18,205 nucleotides of DNA from CAZHRJ01 sp964534765. GTDB taxonomy: Bacteria; Lindowbacteria; 2-12-FULL-62-27. Positions 1 to 7,660 of the stretch are shown here, one piece after another (within the stretch, counting starts at the first letter, position 1; each line of letters starts with the position of its first letter). Both the position numbers and the translations under genes were made by a program. Where the stretch lies: contig CAZHRJ010000054.1 in NCBI GenBank assembly GCA_964534765.1, positions 1-18,205 of the forward strand, written 5' to 3'. Below the pieces are notes generated by a model. The model did no database searches. It was not told the DNA's origin and was given only the letters and a program-made list of their open reading frames with translations.

Positions 1-1
1 G

Positions 2-1639
2 TGCGCGGAGATAGGCCCCCTGATCTCCATCCGGCCCGGGCGGCTTCGGGCCGCCTATTTTTCCGAACTGAAAAAAACCTACGCCTACCAGCCGGTGGCG
101 ATCCATCAGAATCTCACCGAGACCCAGACGGTGATACTAGGCGAAAATATATGGCGCTGGCCGGAAGCGCGGTTTCAAAAGCGGCTCAGCCGATGGTATC
201 CGGGCGGAGAAGTCCTGTCGCACGCGCTGGGATATGTGAATGAAGTTTCAAAGGAGGACATGGAGCGGGATGCGTCTTTCAGCGCATCTTTCAGAGCGTC
301 CTTGGGCTCGTCCTTCGGCGCGAATTACCGGATGGGGAGTCTGATCGGCCGCGCCGGGATTGAGGAGATCCTGGAGCCCTACCTGCGCGGCCGGGACGGC
401 TGGACATGGGAGGAAGTCGACGCGCAGGGCCGGCTTCGCCGGGAGCTTGTGGAGTTGCCGTCCGTAGCGCCCATGACGGGATCGACGATCCAGCTGACGC
501 TGGACCTGGAGATGACGAAGGCGTTTGAGGACGCGTTCGGCGATTCCAACGGATTTGGCATCGTGATGGATGCAGGTTCCGGAGCGATCCGCGCCCTGTT
601 TTCCCGGCCGGCGTTCAATCCCAACCGGCTGGTGACGACGGATTTGGTTTATATCCGGAATCTTCAGGCCAATCCCGATCATCCCTTTTTCAATCGCGCG
701 GTCCAGAGCGCATTCCCGCCGGGATCGACCTACAAGACGATCAATTTTCTCGCCGCCGCCGAGGCGGGGCTGGCTCATCCCGGAACCACGTATTACTGCG
801 GCGGACATTTCCGGCTGGGCAACCGCGTTGCCGAGTGCTGGAAAAAACAGGGCCACGGCCGCATCGCGCTGATCCCGGCCCTGACCCATTCGTGCAATGT
901 CTTCTTTTATAATCTCGGTCTGGTTCTCGGAGTCGACCGGATGGAACCGGCGGGCCGGATGTTCAAACTGGGCGAGCGAACCGGAGTGATTCTGTCAGGC
1001 GAGCCCGCCGGGATTCTACCGAATCCGTCGTGGAAGCAGAATCGTCTGAAGGAAGCCTGGACGCGTGGCGACGATGTGAACATGAGCATCGGCCAGGGAT
1101 TTGTCCTGGTCACGCCGCTCCAGCAGGTCTGCGTCATGGCGAGTCTGTTCAACGGGGGTGCGCTCTATCGTCCGTATCTGGTGGAGTCGATCCGTACCGC
1201 CACCGGCGAGGTCCTGCCCGGCGCCGCTGTCGGGGACGGCGTTCGTGTCCGGGGAACCCTCACGGTATCCGACACGTCCCTGGCATGGGTCCGCACGGCG
1301 CTTCGGGAAGTGGTCCTCAGCGGAACGGGGACCCGCGCCGGCCGGGACAGCGGTCGGAGGCCGATGCCGGTGATGATTTACGGCAAGACGGGCACGGTTC
1401 AGCGCGCGTCGAGGCAGGTTGTGGATCAGGTGGGCGTGGAACCGGAGGATCACGGATGGTTTCTGTGTTATTTCGAGATGGCAGACAGGCGATATGCGGC
1501 GGTGGTCATGAAGGAGGCCGCGGGACACGGAGGAACCGTCGCGGCGCCGGTGATCGGCCGGCTGATTGAATTTCTTTTGAAACAATCGCCCCGGGCGGTC
1601 AAACTCCCTGATTCGCCAGGCATTCATTCCCCGATCTGA
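2..1639 (+). CDS. mrdA: Penicillin-binding protein 2 (peptidoglycan transpeptidase), 5'-truncated
   Basis: The frame is open to the left edge, so the N-terminus is missing; about 545 codons are visible against roughly 600-650 for whole family members. The protein should be a periplasmic D,D-transpeptidase that crosslinks peptidoglycan during cell elongation. All three penicillin-binding motifs are visible: S-T-Y-K (catalytic Ser codon 725-727, Lys 734-736), S-C-N at 890-898 and K-T-G at 1385-1393. Upstream lie PBP2-like stretches, WYPGGEVLSHALGYV and GIEEILEPYLRGRDGW, typical of the pedestal domain of class B PBPs. The stop is TGA at 1637-1639. It converges on the glycosyltransferase gene with 47 bp between the stops. 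In many bacteria mrdA follows mreBCD and precedes rodA; no rodA follows here. Assignment to PBP2 rather than PBP3/FtsI rests on these pedestal phrases. Confidence 0.93.
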   Translation, partial: CAEIGPLISIRPGRLRAAYFSELKKTYAYQPVAIHQNLTETQTVILGENIWRWPEARFQKRLSRWYPGGEVLSHALGYVNEVSKEDMERDASFSASFRASLGSSFGANYRMGSLIGRAGIEEILEPYLRGRDGWTWEEVDAQGRLRRELVELPSVAPMTGSTIQLTLDLEMTKAFEDAFGDSNGFGIVMDAGSGAIRALFSRPAFNPNRLVTTDLVYIRNLQANPDHPFFNRAVQSAFPPGSTYKTINFLAAAEAGLAHPGTTYYCGGHFRLGNRVAECWKKQGHGRIALIPALTHSCNVFFYNLGLVLGVDRMEPAGRMFKLGERTGVILSGEPAGILPNPSWKQNRLKEAWTRGDDVNMSIGQGFVLVTPLQQVCVMASLFNGGALYRPYLVESIRTATGEVLPGAAVGDGVRVRGTLTVSDTSLAWVRTALREVVLSGTGTRAGRDSGRRPMPVMIYGKTGTVQRASRQVVDQVGVEPEDHGWFLCYFEMADRRYAAVVMKEAAGHGGTVAAPVIGRLIEFLLKQSPRAVKLPDSPGIHSPI

Positions 1640-1686
1640 CAATCATCAAGAACGGCAATGTCATCAATGTCAATACCCGGCCCCAT

Positions 1687-2736
1687 TTACGGGGTCTGGA
1701 TGAGGATGGGGATTTGGCCGCGTGCGGCGAGCATCTGATTTAATTTTGAGATCCATTCGATGGCGACGGTTTCGGTGTTGTCGAAGGCCATGCGGATCTG
1801 GACGCCGAGGTGGGAGGTCAGGAACCGGGATTTGATGAGTTCGAGGAGACTGTCCAGTTCTCCCTGGCGAATTCGCTGAAAGGAGATGTCGACCACTTCT
1901 GTCCGGCCATCGGCCGCGGGCCGGCCGGCCGCCGCCGCGACGACGGGGCCGAGGAGGGCTTCGTTGAATATGCGGAGTCCCTCCAGCAGTTCATCGACCT
2001 GGATTTTTCCATCGAGTTCTCTTCGGATCGCGCCCTTTAAGACTTTCATGTATTTCAAATCCCTCTGCCGGCCGGAGAGACTGGCTGTCAGGGAGGGCTC
2101 GGCCTCCCGGTGGATCCAGAGGGCGGTGATGGCCGGGACCCATCGAAAGAGGGTGACCTCGGAGAGGCGCACAAGAAAATCCCAGTCTTCCAATCCCAAC
2201 CGGTCCGTGTCGAAAAGACCGATGCGGTCGACGAGTTCCCGGCGATGCATGACCATGATCGGGATCCGGCTTTTCATCCGGATTTCCACCGGATGAAACT
2301 CACGCAGAGGCTCGACGTTCCGCCGCGTGACCTGGTCCCGGGCATCTCTCCATTCTTCGATGAACCCCGCATAGGTGACGCCGACGCCCGATCCGTCCAT
2401 CTGAAATGGAGTCAGGAGGGCCGCCACGTGGTTGCTGGAGAAGAGATCGTCGGAATCGAGGTAGGTCACGAAGTCTCCCCTGGCCAATTCCAGCGCCGTG
2501 TTTCTTGCCGCGCCCGGCCCGCGGTTGGGCTGCCGGTGATACCGCAGCCGGCCGTCGGCCAGCGCGCCGGCGTAGACGCGCTCGATGACCTGCCCCGTTC
2601 CATCGGTGGATCCATCATCGACAATGATGTGTTCGATCCGGCCGGCGGTCTGCCTCAAAACGCTTTCGATCGCCGTCAGCACCCGCCATTTGCGGTTGTA
2701 GGCCGGCGTGATGACCGAAACAAGAGGTCGATCCAT
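1687..2736 (-). CDS. Family 2 glycosyltransferase with an extra C-terminal region
   Basis: A 349-residue protein with an N-terminal GT-A fold of the GT2 type: the opening VSVITPAYNR (residues 6-15), nucleotide-binding DDGSTDGT (40-47), and the metal-binding DSDD (94-97, a DXD variant). There is no signal peptide or clear membrane span, so it probably works at the cytoplasmic face, moving a sugar from a nucleotide-sugar to an acceptor that cannot be named from sequence. The last ~69 residues (281-349), after an Ala/Gly-rich linker, are not part of the usual GT2 core and I do not recognise them. It is the last gene of the directon, 7 bp after the HU-like gene, with AAGG/AGG as a modest ribosome binding site before the ATG. 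It may decorate a surface polysaccharide or lipid. Confidence 0.88.
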   Translation of the reverse strand: MDRPLVSVITPAYNRKWRVLTAIESVLRQTAGRIEHIIVDDGSTDGTGQVIERVYAGALADGRLRYHRQPNRGPGAARNTALELARGDFVTYLDSDDLFSSNHVAALLTPFQMDGSGVGVTYAGFIEEWRDARDQVTRRNVEPLREFHPVEIRMKSRIPIMVMHRRELVDRIGLFDTDRLGLEDWDFLVRLSEVTLFRWVPAITALWIHREAEPSLTASLSGRQRDLKYMKVLKGAIRRELDGKIQVDELLEGLRIFNEALLGPVVAAAAGRPAADGRTEVVDISFQRIRQGELDSLLELIKSRFLTSHLGVQIRMAFDNTETVAIEWISKLNQMLAARGQIPILIQTP

Positions 2737-2743
2737 ACCTGCC

Positions 2744-3043
2744 TTATCGGCAATTTCGGAATACGGTTGGACTCGATTTAAATCGAATTTTGCATCTGGC
2801 GGGAATTTTTCGCGGGACCTGGCCCGGCATTTTGATCATTCGTGGCCGGTGGACCCTGACGGAAAAAGTTCCAAATCCGCTGCAAACGACTTTCCCGTCT
2901 TCGACCAGGCCGTCCGAAATGCTTCCAAGGATCAACTCGATCGCTGATTCGGCTTCCGCCTGGGTCAGTCCGAGCGTCTTTATTTTTTGGAGGACGGCCT
3001 GCCTGCCTGCCGCCGGCTTCCGGCCGATTTTTATTTTCTCCAT
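2744..3043 (-). CDS. HU/IHF-family DNA-binding protein, divergent
   Basis: A 99-residue protein close to the usual 90-100 of the HU/IHF family. The N-terminal half fits the helical dimerisation body. GFGTF at residues 56-60 is the family signature turn, and IPARCKIRFK (80-89) matches the last strand (usual form IPA..V..F..GK). The DNA-intercalating arm is atypical: where HU has an R-x-x-x-NP-x-T/S-G stretch, this protein has PRMIKMPGQVPRK, and the end (SSPTVFRNCR) lacks the usual GK-x-LK. It should bend or wrap DNA as a dimer, but specificity may differ from HU. The ATG directly abuts the gpsA stop (TAG at 3044-3046), and a GGAGAGAG stretch within the end of gpsA serves as ribosome binding site. 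It may be a nucleoid protein placed in this operon or a more specialised regulator. Confidence 0.8.
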   Translation of the reverse strand: MEKIKIGRKPAAGRQAVLQKIKTLGLTQAEAESAIELILGSISDGLVEDGKVVCSGFGTFSVRVHRPRMIKMPGQVPRKIPARCKIRFKSSPTVFRNCR

Positions 3044-4072
3044 CTACACTCTCTCCATTCGGAACGGCCGGGCCAGGAGGGACTCGACCGCCCGCCGGAC
3101 ACTTTTGCGGCGGTATAGAATTCGATGGACTTCCTCGATGATCGGTATTTCCACCCGCTCCCGGCGGGCCAGCCGGACGGCGGCGGTTGAGGTTGCGACA
3201 CCTTCGGCCACGAACCGGTGGTTTTTCTCGATCCACTGCCGGCTTCGGCCCCCGGCCAGGAGTTCTCCAAACCGCCGGTTCCGACTGTGCCGGCTGGCGC
3301 ACGTCACCACCAGGTCACCCAACCCGGCCAGCCCGGCGAAGGTATCGCGCCGAGCGCCGCAGGCGACGCCGAGCCGCGTGATTTCAGCCAGACCCCGGGT
3401 GAGAATGGCAGCCAGGGTATTGTCGCCGAATCCGAGGCCGACGCAGATACCGGCGGCGATGGCGATGCAATTTTTGAGCGCGCCTCCCATCTCCACGCCG
3501 ATCACGTCCTCGTTGGTATAGAGCCGGAACGTCCGGTCGGACACGAACTGCTGGATCTGTTTGGGCAAAGTCCCGGACCCGGCCACAACCGCCGCCGTCG
3601 GAATATCCCGGATGACCTCCTCGGCGTGCGACGGCCCGGACAGGACCGCGTACCGAGTCTGGTCAAGACTCGGGATGAGTTCACGGAAAAGCTGGGAAAT
3701 TGTGCGGCCGGTTTTGATTTCGATGCCCTTCGATACATTCACCAGGCACTGATCCCGCCAGATGTCTGCCCCCGGGTCCAGGGTCGACCAGACGTTCCGG
3801 ATGAATTGCGTCGGCACGGCATTAAACAGCAGCCCGGATTGCCGGAAGCAGTCTTTAAGATTATTGGATATTTCGAGCGATCTCGGAAATCGAAATCCGG
3901 GCAGAAAAAGCCGGTTGGTCCGCCGATGTTTCATCTCCCGCGCCACATCCGGAAAAAACTCATACAGAATCACCCGCCCGGTCCTGAGTTTCGCCGTCCT
4001 TCGCGCCAAGCGGATCGCGAGGGTTGTCCCCCAGCTTCCAGCGCCGACAATGGTAACCGTGCGGGCGTTCAT
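3044..4072 (-). CDS. gpsA: Glycerol-3-phosphate dehydrogenase [NAD(P)+]
   Basis: Cytoplasmic enzyme that reduces dihydroxyacetone phosphate to sn-glycerol-3-phosphate, the backbone for phospholipids. At 342 residues it has the family length. The N-terminal Rossmann motif is GAGSWG (10-15). SGPSHAEEV (145-153) is the conserved substrate-domain stretch. The catalytic lysine is K200 in EMGGALKN, with TRGLAEI (225-231), FAGLAGLGDLVVTC (245-258) and SRNRRFG (263-269) following the family pattern. It starts with ATG 4 bp after the plsY stop and has no clear ribosome binding site of its own, suggesting coupling to plsY. The neighbour plsY uses its product directly. Confidence 0.97.
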   Translation of the reverse strand: MNARTVTIVGAGSWGTTLAIRLARRTAKLRTGRVILYEFFPDVAREMKHRRTNRLFLPGFRFPRSLEISNNLKDCFRQSGLLFNAVPTQFIRNVWSTLDPGADIWRDQCLVNVSKGIEIKTGRTISQLFRELIPSLDQTRYAVLSGPSHAEEVIRDIPTAAVVAGSGTLPKQIQQFVSDRTFRLYTNEDVIGVEMGGALKNCIAIAAGICVGLGFGDNTLAAILTRGLAEITRLGVACGARRDTFAGLAGLGDLVVTCASRHSRNRRFGELLAGGRSRQWIEKNHRFVAEGVATSTAAVRLARRERVEIPIIEEVHRILYRRKSVRRAVESLLARPFRMERV

Positions 4073-4076
4073 GGGA

Positions 4077-4652
4077 TCAGAACAGTCTCGGTTCTTCCCC
4101 GCGAAGGAGCCGCTGAATATTGGGGCGGTGTCGAACCAGAATCAGGACGACCGCGAGTTCCGCGACGGCGATGAGGACCGGATCCTGAGCGTACTTGAGG
4201 ATGGATCCACCCAGTGAGAGCCCCGCGATGCATGAGGCGGGCGCGACCCGGCGGGTTGCGAGGAGGACCAGCGCAAAGGTACCCAGCGCGATAAGAGTGG
4301 GGGTGACGGCGAGGGACAGAAACACCCCCAGTCCGGTGGCGACGCCCTTGCCGCCCCGGAATTTCAAAAACGGCGAGAAGGAGTGACCGATCATGGCGGC
4401 CAGACCCGCAAGGGCCGTCACCGCCCCGATGCGACTGGATATCCAGACGGCGAGCATTCCCTTGGCGACGTCGAGGAGCAGCACGAAAAGACCGACGGCC
4501 GGGCCCAGGACGCGAAAGGCGTTTGTGGCGCCGATATTGCCGCTGCCCTCCCGCTGAAGATCCTTTCCGAAAAACAATTTGCCGATCCAGTATCCCGGCA
4601 GAAGACTCCCGCAGAGATAACCGATCACCATCCCGGCCGCCAGGGAGGTCAT
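4077..4652 (-). CDS. plsY: Acyl-phosphate:glycerol-3-phosphate acyltransferase
   Basis: Integral inner-membrane enzyme that transfers an acyl chain from acyl-phosphate to position 1 of glycerol-3-phosphate, forming lysophosphatidate. The 191-residue length and multiple hydrophobic helices fit the family. Conserved active-site loops are visible: GSGNIGATN (36-44) and FRGGKGVATG (98-107). Its ATG overlaps the der stop in an ATGA arrangement (4 bp), with no recognisable ribosome binding site, so translation probably depends on ribosomes finishing der. gpsA follows 4 bp later, giving substrate producer and consumer in one transcript. Confidence 0.96.
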   Translation of the reverse strand: MTSLAAGMVIGYLCGSLLPGYWIGKLFFGKDLQREGSGNIGATNAFRVLGPAVGLFVLLLDVAKGMLAVWISSRIGAVTALAGLAAMIGHSFSPFLKFRGGKGVATGLGVFLSLAVTPTLIALGTFALVLLATRRVAPASCIAGLSLGGSILKYAQDPVLIAVAELAVVLILVRHRPNIQRLLRGEEPRLF

Positions 4653-6001
4653 GAGGAGGCGACGAGTTCAAGTAAAACCGGGACCTGACGCAGGTCGAGC
4701 GAATCCCGAAACCGCCGGATGAGGTATCGCATCGCTTGCGGTCGAAAGGCGTCTGGATCATTGACGAAAATTTTAAACCGGATCGGCGCCTTCCCGGTCT
4801 GCACGGCGTATTTGAGTTTCCCGGCCTTGCCCCGGAATAGTCCGGTGGGCAGTTCGGTGGACCAGGATTGAAGGTGCCGGTTCAATTCGGACGTTCGGAT
4901 GGCGCGATGAGCGGTTGCATGAATGCGCTCGGCCATCTGAATGAGGCGGGGTATGCCATGCCCGGTTTTGGCGGAAATCAGGATGAAGGGGACCTCAGAG
5001 GCTTCGTGGGCTTTTTTTCGAAACGCCTTCTCAAGGCTGCCGGCGTCATCGGCGGACCGATCGGGAACGAGATCCCATTTGTTTGCCGCGGCGATGGTGG
5101 AGACCCCCCGGCGCCAGAGGAATGTGAGAAGCCGCAGATCCTGTTCGACCAGACCGTGGGAGATGTCCATGAGGACAATGGTGAGGTCGGCCGACTGGCC
5201 GGATTGGAGCGCGATCCGGGAGATGGTGCGTTCCAGCCCGTCCTCGATTCGATCGATTCTCCGCACGCCGGCCGTGTCGACGATGCGGATGGTCCGGCTG
5301 TCGAATCGGAACCGGCTTTCGACGGCGTCCCGGGTGGTGCCCGGTTTGTCGGAGACGACCATGCGGTCCTGTTTGAGAATGAAATTGACGAGAGTGGATT
5401 TGCCGACGTTGGGCCGCCCCAGGATGGTCAGGCGAAGCTCGTCCGACGGCGATTCGCCGACCGGCTCATCCCGCGCGGCCGAGTCGGTATGCGCGGCCAG
5501 TTTTGATTCGAACCGATCGAGCAGATCGGCGATGCCGCGGCCGTGTTTGGCGGAAAGCGCGAAGGACTCGTTCCAGGGCAGACCCGCGAATTCGGAGTCA
5601 GCCCAGCGCGTTTCGGGCCGTTCGAGCTCGTCGAGTTTGTTGATGACCAGGACGGTCTTATTCCGGTAAGGCCGGAGCCGTTCGGCGAATAAGTCCTCAG
5701 CCCCGGTCCGGCCGGCAGTTCCGTCAACGACCCAGAGAATCATTGTGGATTTCTTTAACGCCCGCTCGACGGTCCGGTTGATTGCGGCGGAAAGGCGCGG
5801 ATCGTCGCCGGGATACGGCCAGCCCGCGCTGTCCATCACGCGAACCGTTTCGCCCCGAACGGCCAGGTCGGCCTCCAGGAGGTCCCGCGTCACTCCCGGC
5901 CGGTCGAATACCACCGCGGCGGCCTTGCCCACCAGCCTGTTAAACAAGGTCGATTTTCCGACGTTCGGCCGGCCGACGATGAGGATGATCGGTTGATTCA
6001 T
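4649..6001 (-). CDS. der: Ribosome-assembly GTPase Der (EngA)
   Basis: A 450-residue double GTPase with the family architecture. The first G domain has G1 GRPNVGKST (10-18), G3 DSAG (57-60; the usual form is DTAG/DTGG) and G4 NKLD (121-124). The second has G1 GRPNVGKST (195-203), G3 DTAG (242-245) and G4 NKWD (307-310). A C-terminal KH-like domain follows, ending near residue 440. Der acts in the cytoplasm on the 50S subunit late in assembly. An acidic linker near 172-188 separates the two G domains, as expected. The ATG at 5999-6001 has only a weak ribosome binding site. The order der-plsY-gpsA is also known in other diderm bacteria. Confidence 0.97.
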   Translation of the reverse strand: MNQPIILIVGRPNVGKSTLFNRLVGKAAAVVFDRPGVTRDLLEADLAVRGETVRVMDSAGWPYPGDDPRLSAAINRTVERALKKSTMILWVVDGTAGRTGAEDLFAERLRPYRNKTVLVINKLDELERPETRWADSEFAGLPWNESFALSAKHGRGIADLLDRFESKLAAHTDSAARDEPVGESPSDELRLTILGRPNVGKSTLVNFILKQDRMVVSDKPGTTRDAVESRFRFDSRTIRIVDTAGVRRIDRIEDGLERTISRIALQSGQSADLTIVLMDISHGLVEQDLRLLTFLWRRGVSTIAAANKWDLVPDRSADDAGSLEKAFRKKAHEASEVPFILISAKTGHGIPRLIQMAERIHATAHRAIRTSELNRHLQSWSTELPTGLFRGKAGKLKYAVQTGKAPIRFKIFVNDPDAFRPQAMRYLIRRFRDSLDLRQVPVLLELVASS

Positions 6002-6051
6002 ATCCCGGCATCCGCGGCATCCGCGTCCAAGGCCGGCCGTGTCGGGCGGGT

Positions 6052-7092
6052 CTATCGCGCGCCACTGCCGGGCGCGACGAGAAGTCGATGAAGGGCGGCG
6101 AGTGTCATGGCGGCCAGTGGAATGGCGAGGAGGAGCCCGAAGAATCCAAAGAGATGCGAAAACGCCAGAAGAGCCACCACCGCCAGCAGGGGATGGAGGC
6201 CGACCGCGCCGCCGAGCAATTTGGGCGTGAGGTAAACGGCGTCGACGAATTGAACCAGCCCAAATACGGCCGATGTGAGGACGAGATGGATAAGCGTTTC
6301 ATGGGTGTAGATGGAAACGCCGAGGGCCACCAGGAGTCCGGCCGCGACGCCGGCGTAGGGGACCAGAGACAGGATCCCGACCGATATTCCGATGGTCACG
6401 GCATAGGGCAGCCGGACGGCGAATAGGCCGATGGCGGTCAATGCGCCGATAGCGGCCGCATAGAGAATCTGGCCGCGGAAAAAGGAGCGGAGGATCGTGT
6501 CCGATTCCTCGAGAAATCCATCGATTTGCCCGATCCGATTCGGCCCACATCCGCACCGGGCGAGGAGGTTGATCAGGCCGGGCTTAAGCATCGGGAAATC
6601 GAGCATCAGAAACACGAATCCGATCAGAAACAGCAAACCGCGCGACACCGCCGCCGCAACGCCGCTGACCAGCCCGAATCCGGCGCCGATCATGTTCGCG
6701 GCCCAGGCAATGATCTTGCCGCTGAAATCGGAAATCGATTCCGCCACGCGCTCGGTTATCTCCGGCGGCAGCAGATCCAGATATCGGTGGAGAGTGGCGT
6801 TCAGGGCCGATATGTTCTGCTGGATCGATTCCGCGGCCTGAACGCTTTCGCCGACGACATACGGAACCAGAAAGATGAGAAGGACGCACAGGAGGATCAG
6901 CAGGGCCGAGAGCGTGGCGGCGACCGCGGCGGTTCGGCCGACGCGGTCCGCCAGCCGTCGGACGACCGGCTCGATCATGAACGCCGCCAGAAATGAGCAA
7001 AGAAGCGGCGTGAGGACCGGTCGGGCGGCGTAGACGATCGCCGCGGAGACCACGGCGGCGATCCATCGATCCAGATTGGCGCGATCACCCAC
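6052..7092 (-). CDS. AI-2E/PerM (UPF0118) family membrane protein
   Basis: A 346-residue polytopic inner-membrane protein. An N-terminal hydrophobic block with the conserved P-x-LTPLLCSFLAAFMIEPVVR phrase, a central amphipathic soluble stretch (about residues 85-150), and a C-terminal set of helices with LPYAVTIGISVGILSLVPYAG match the AI-2E/PerM family. Members have been linked to autoinducer-2 export and to Na+/H+ exchange, so the substrate cannot be given. The start is GTG at 7090-7092, preceded by GGGAGGA with a 7-base spacer, which sits inside the end of pgsA; the two genes overlap by 8 bp. The stop is TAG at 6052-6054. The 50 bp to der hold only a 9-bp tandem duplication (GGCATCCGC at 6007-6024). 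Confidence 0.9.
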   Translation of the reverse strand: MGDRANLDRWIAAVVSAAIVYAARPVLTPLLCSFLAAFMIEPVVRRLADRVGRTAAVAATLSALLILLCVLLIFLVPYVVGESVQAAESIQQNISALNATLHRYLDLLPPEITERVAESISDFSGKIIAWAANMIGAGFGLVSGVAAAVSRGLLFLIGFVFLMLDFPMLKPGLINLLARCGCGPNRIGQIDGFLEESDTILRSFFRGQILYAAAIGALTAIGLFAVRLPYAVTIGISVGILSLVPYAGVAAGLLVALGVSIYTHETLIHLVLTSAVFGLVQFVDAVYLTPKLLGGAVGLHPLLAVVALLAFSHLFGFFGLLLAIPLAAMTLAALHRLLVAPGSGAR

Positions 7093-7660
7093 GGGTGAAT
7101 CCTCCCATGCGTTTGTACCACTCCGCGAAACACGCGCCGCCGGACGTCAGGGTCGTTCCGACCGTGATGATCCAGGCGGCCTGGAGCAGTCCCTGCGGCA
7201 CGCCGGCCGCGGCGTGTCCGGTCAGGGCGATATCGAGCAGCACCAAAATAGCGGTGACGAACTGGCAGGTGGTGTTGAATTTGCTGATCCACAACGGCTG
7301 GATCCGGGCGTCGCGCTCGAAATAATGCAGAGACGCCCACCCCATGACGATCAGCATGTCTCTACTGACAACCAGAATCGTCACATACAGCGGCATACCA
7401 TACTTGACTGAGAGGATATACGCCATTGTCATGAGGAGTTTGTCGGCGAGTGGATCGAGAAACGCGCCGAGCTGGGTTTTCTGGTTGAAGGCGCGCGCGA
7501 CCCATCCATCCACGGCGTCGAGAATCGCCGCGCCGGTAAAAATGAAAAATACGGCCCAGCGGAGGATCGACGGTCCATCGGACATGTACATGAACGCGAC
7601 GACGAACGCCGGCACCAGCGCGATGCGAAAGACCGTGATGAGGTTAGCGGCCGTCAGCAT
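7085..7660 (-). CDS. pgsA: CDP-diacylglycerol-glycerol-3-phosphate 3-phosphatidyltransferase
   Basis: Integral inner-membrane enzyme that joins CDP-diacylglycerol and glycerol-3-phosphate to phosphatidylglycerolphosphate. The CDP-alcohol phosphotransferase signature D-x2-DG-x2-AR-x8-G-x3-D-x3-D is complete: D48, D51-G52, A55-R56, G65, D69 and D73. The 191-residue length and helix pattern fit the PgsA subfamily, although other CDP-alcohol phosphotransferases share the signature. The ATG at 7658-7660 lies inside the end of the MFS gene (17 bp overlap), with a strong GGAGGA ribosome binding site. Co-location with gpsA and plsY, which make and use the same precursor, supports PgsA over phosphatidylserine synthase. 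Confidence 0.94.
   Translation of the reverse strand: MLTAANLITVFRIALVPAFVVAFMYMSDGPSILRWAVFFIFTGAAILDAVDGWVARAFNQKTQLGAFLDPLADKLLMTMAYILSVKYGMPLYVTILVVSRDMLIVMGWASLHYFERDARIQPLWISKFNTTCQFVTAILVLLDIALTGHAAAGVPQGLLQAAWIITVGTTLTSGGACFAEWYKRMGGFTRG

Noticed and set aside
1..243. 80-codon plus-strand frame at the left edge
   Set aside because: It overlaps the PBP2 frame, which stays open through the same bases and gives recognisable PBP2 sequence; the 80-codon product has no family features.
1681..1694. Possible terminator hairpin CCCC-ATTTAC-GGGG between PBP2 and the glycosyltransferase
   Set aside because: The stem is only 4 bp, has no T-tract on either side and partly covers the glycosyltransferase stop.
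6007..6024. Tandem duplication of GGCATCCGC in the der/AI-2E gap
   Set aside because: Two 9-base copies in GC-rich DNA are likely by chance, and no regulatory pattern is attached.
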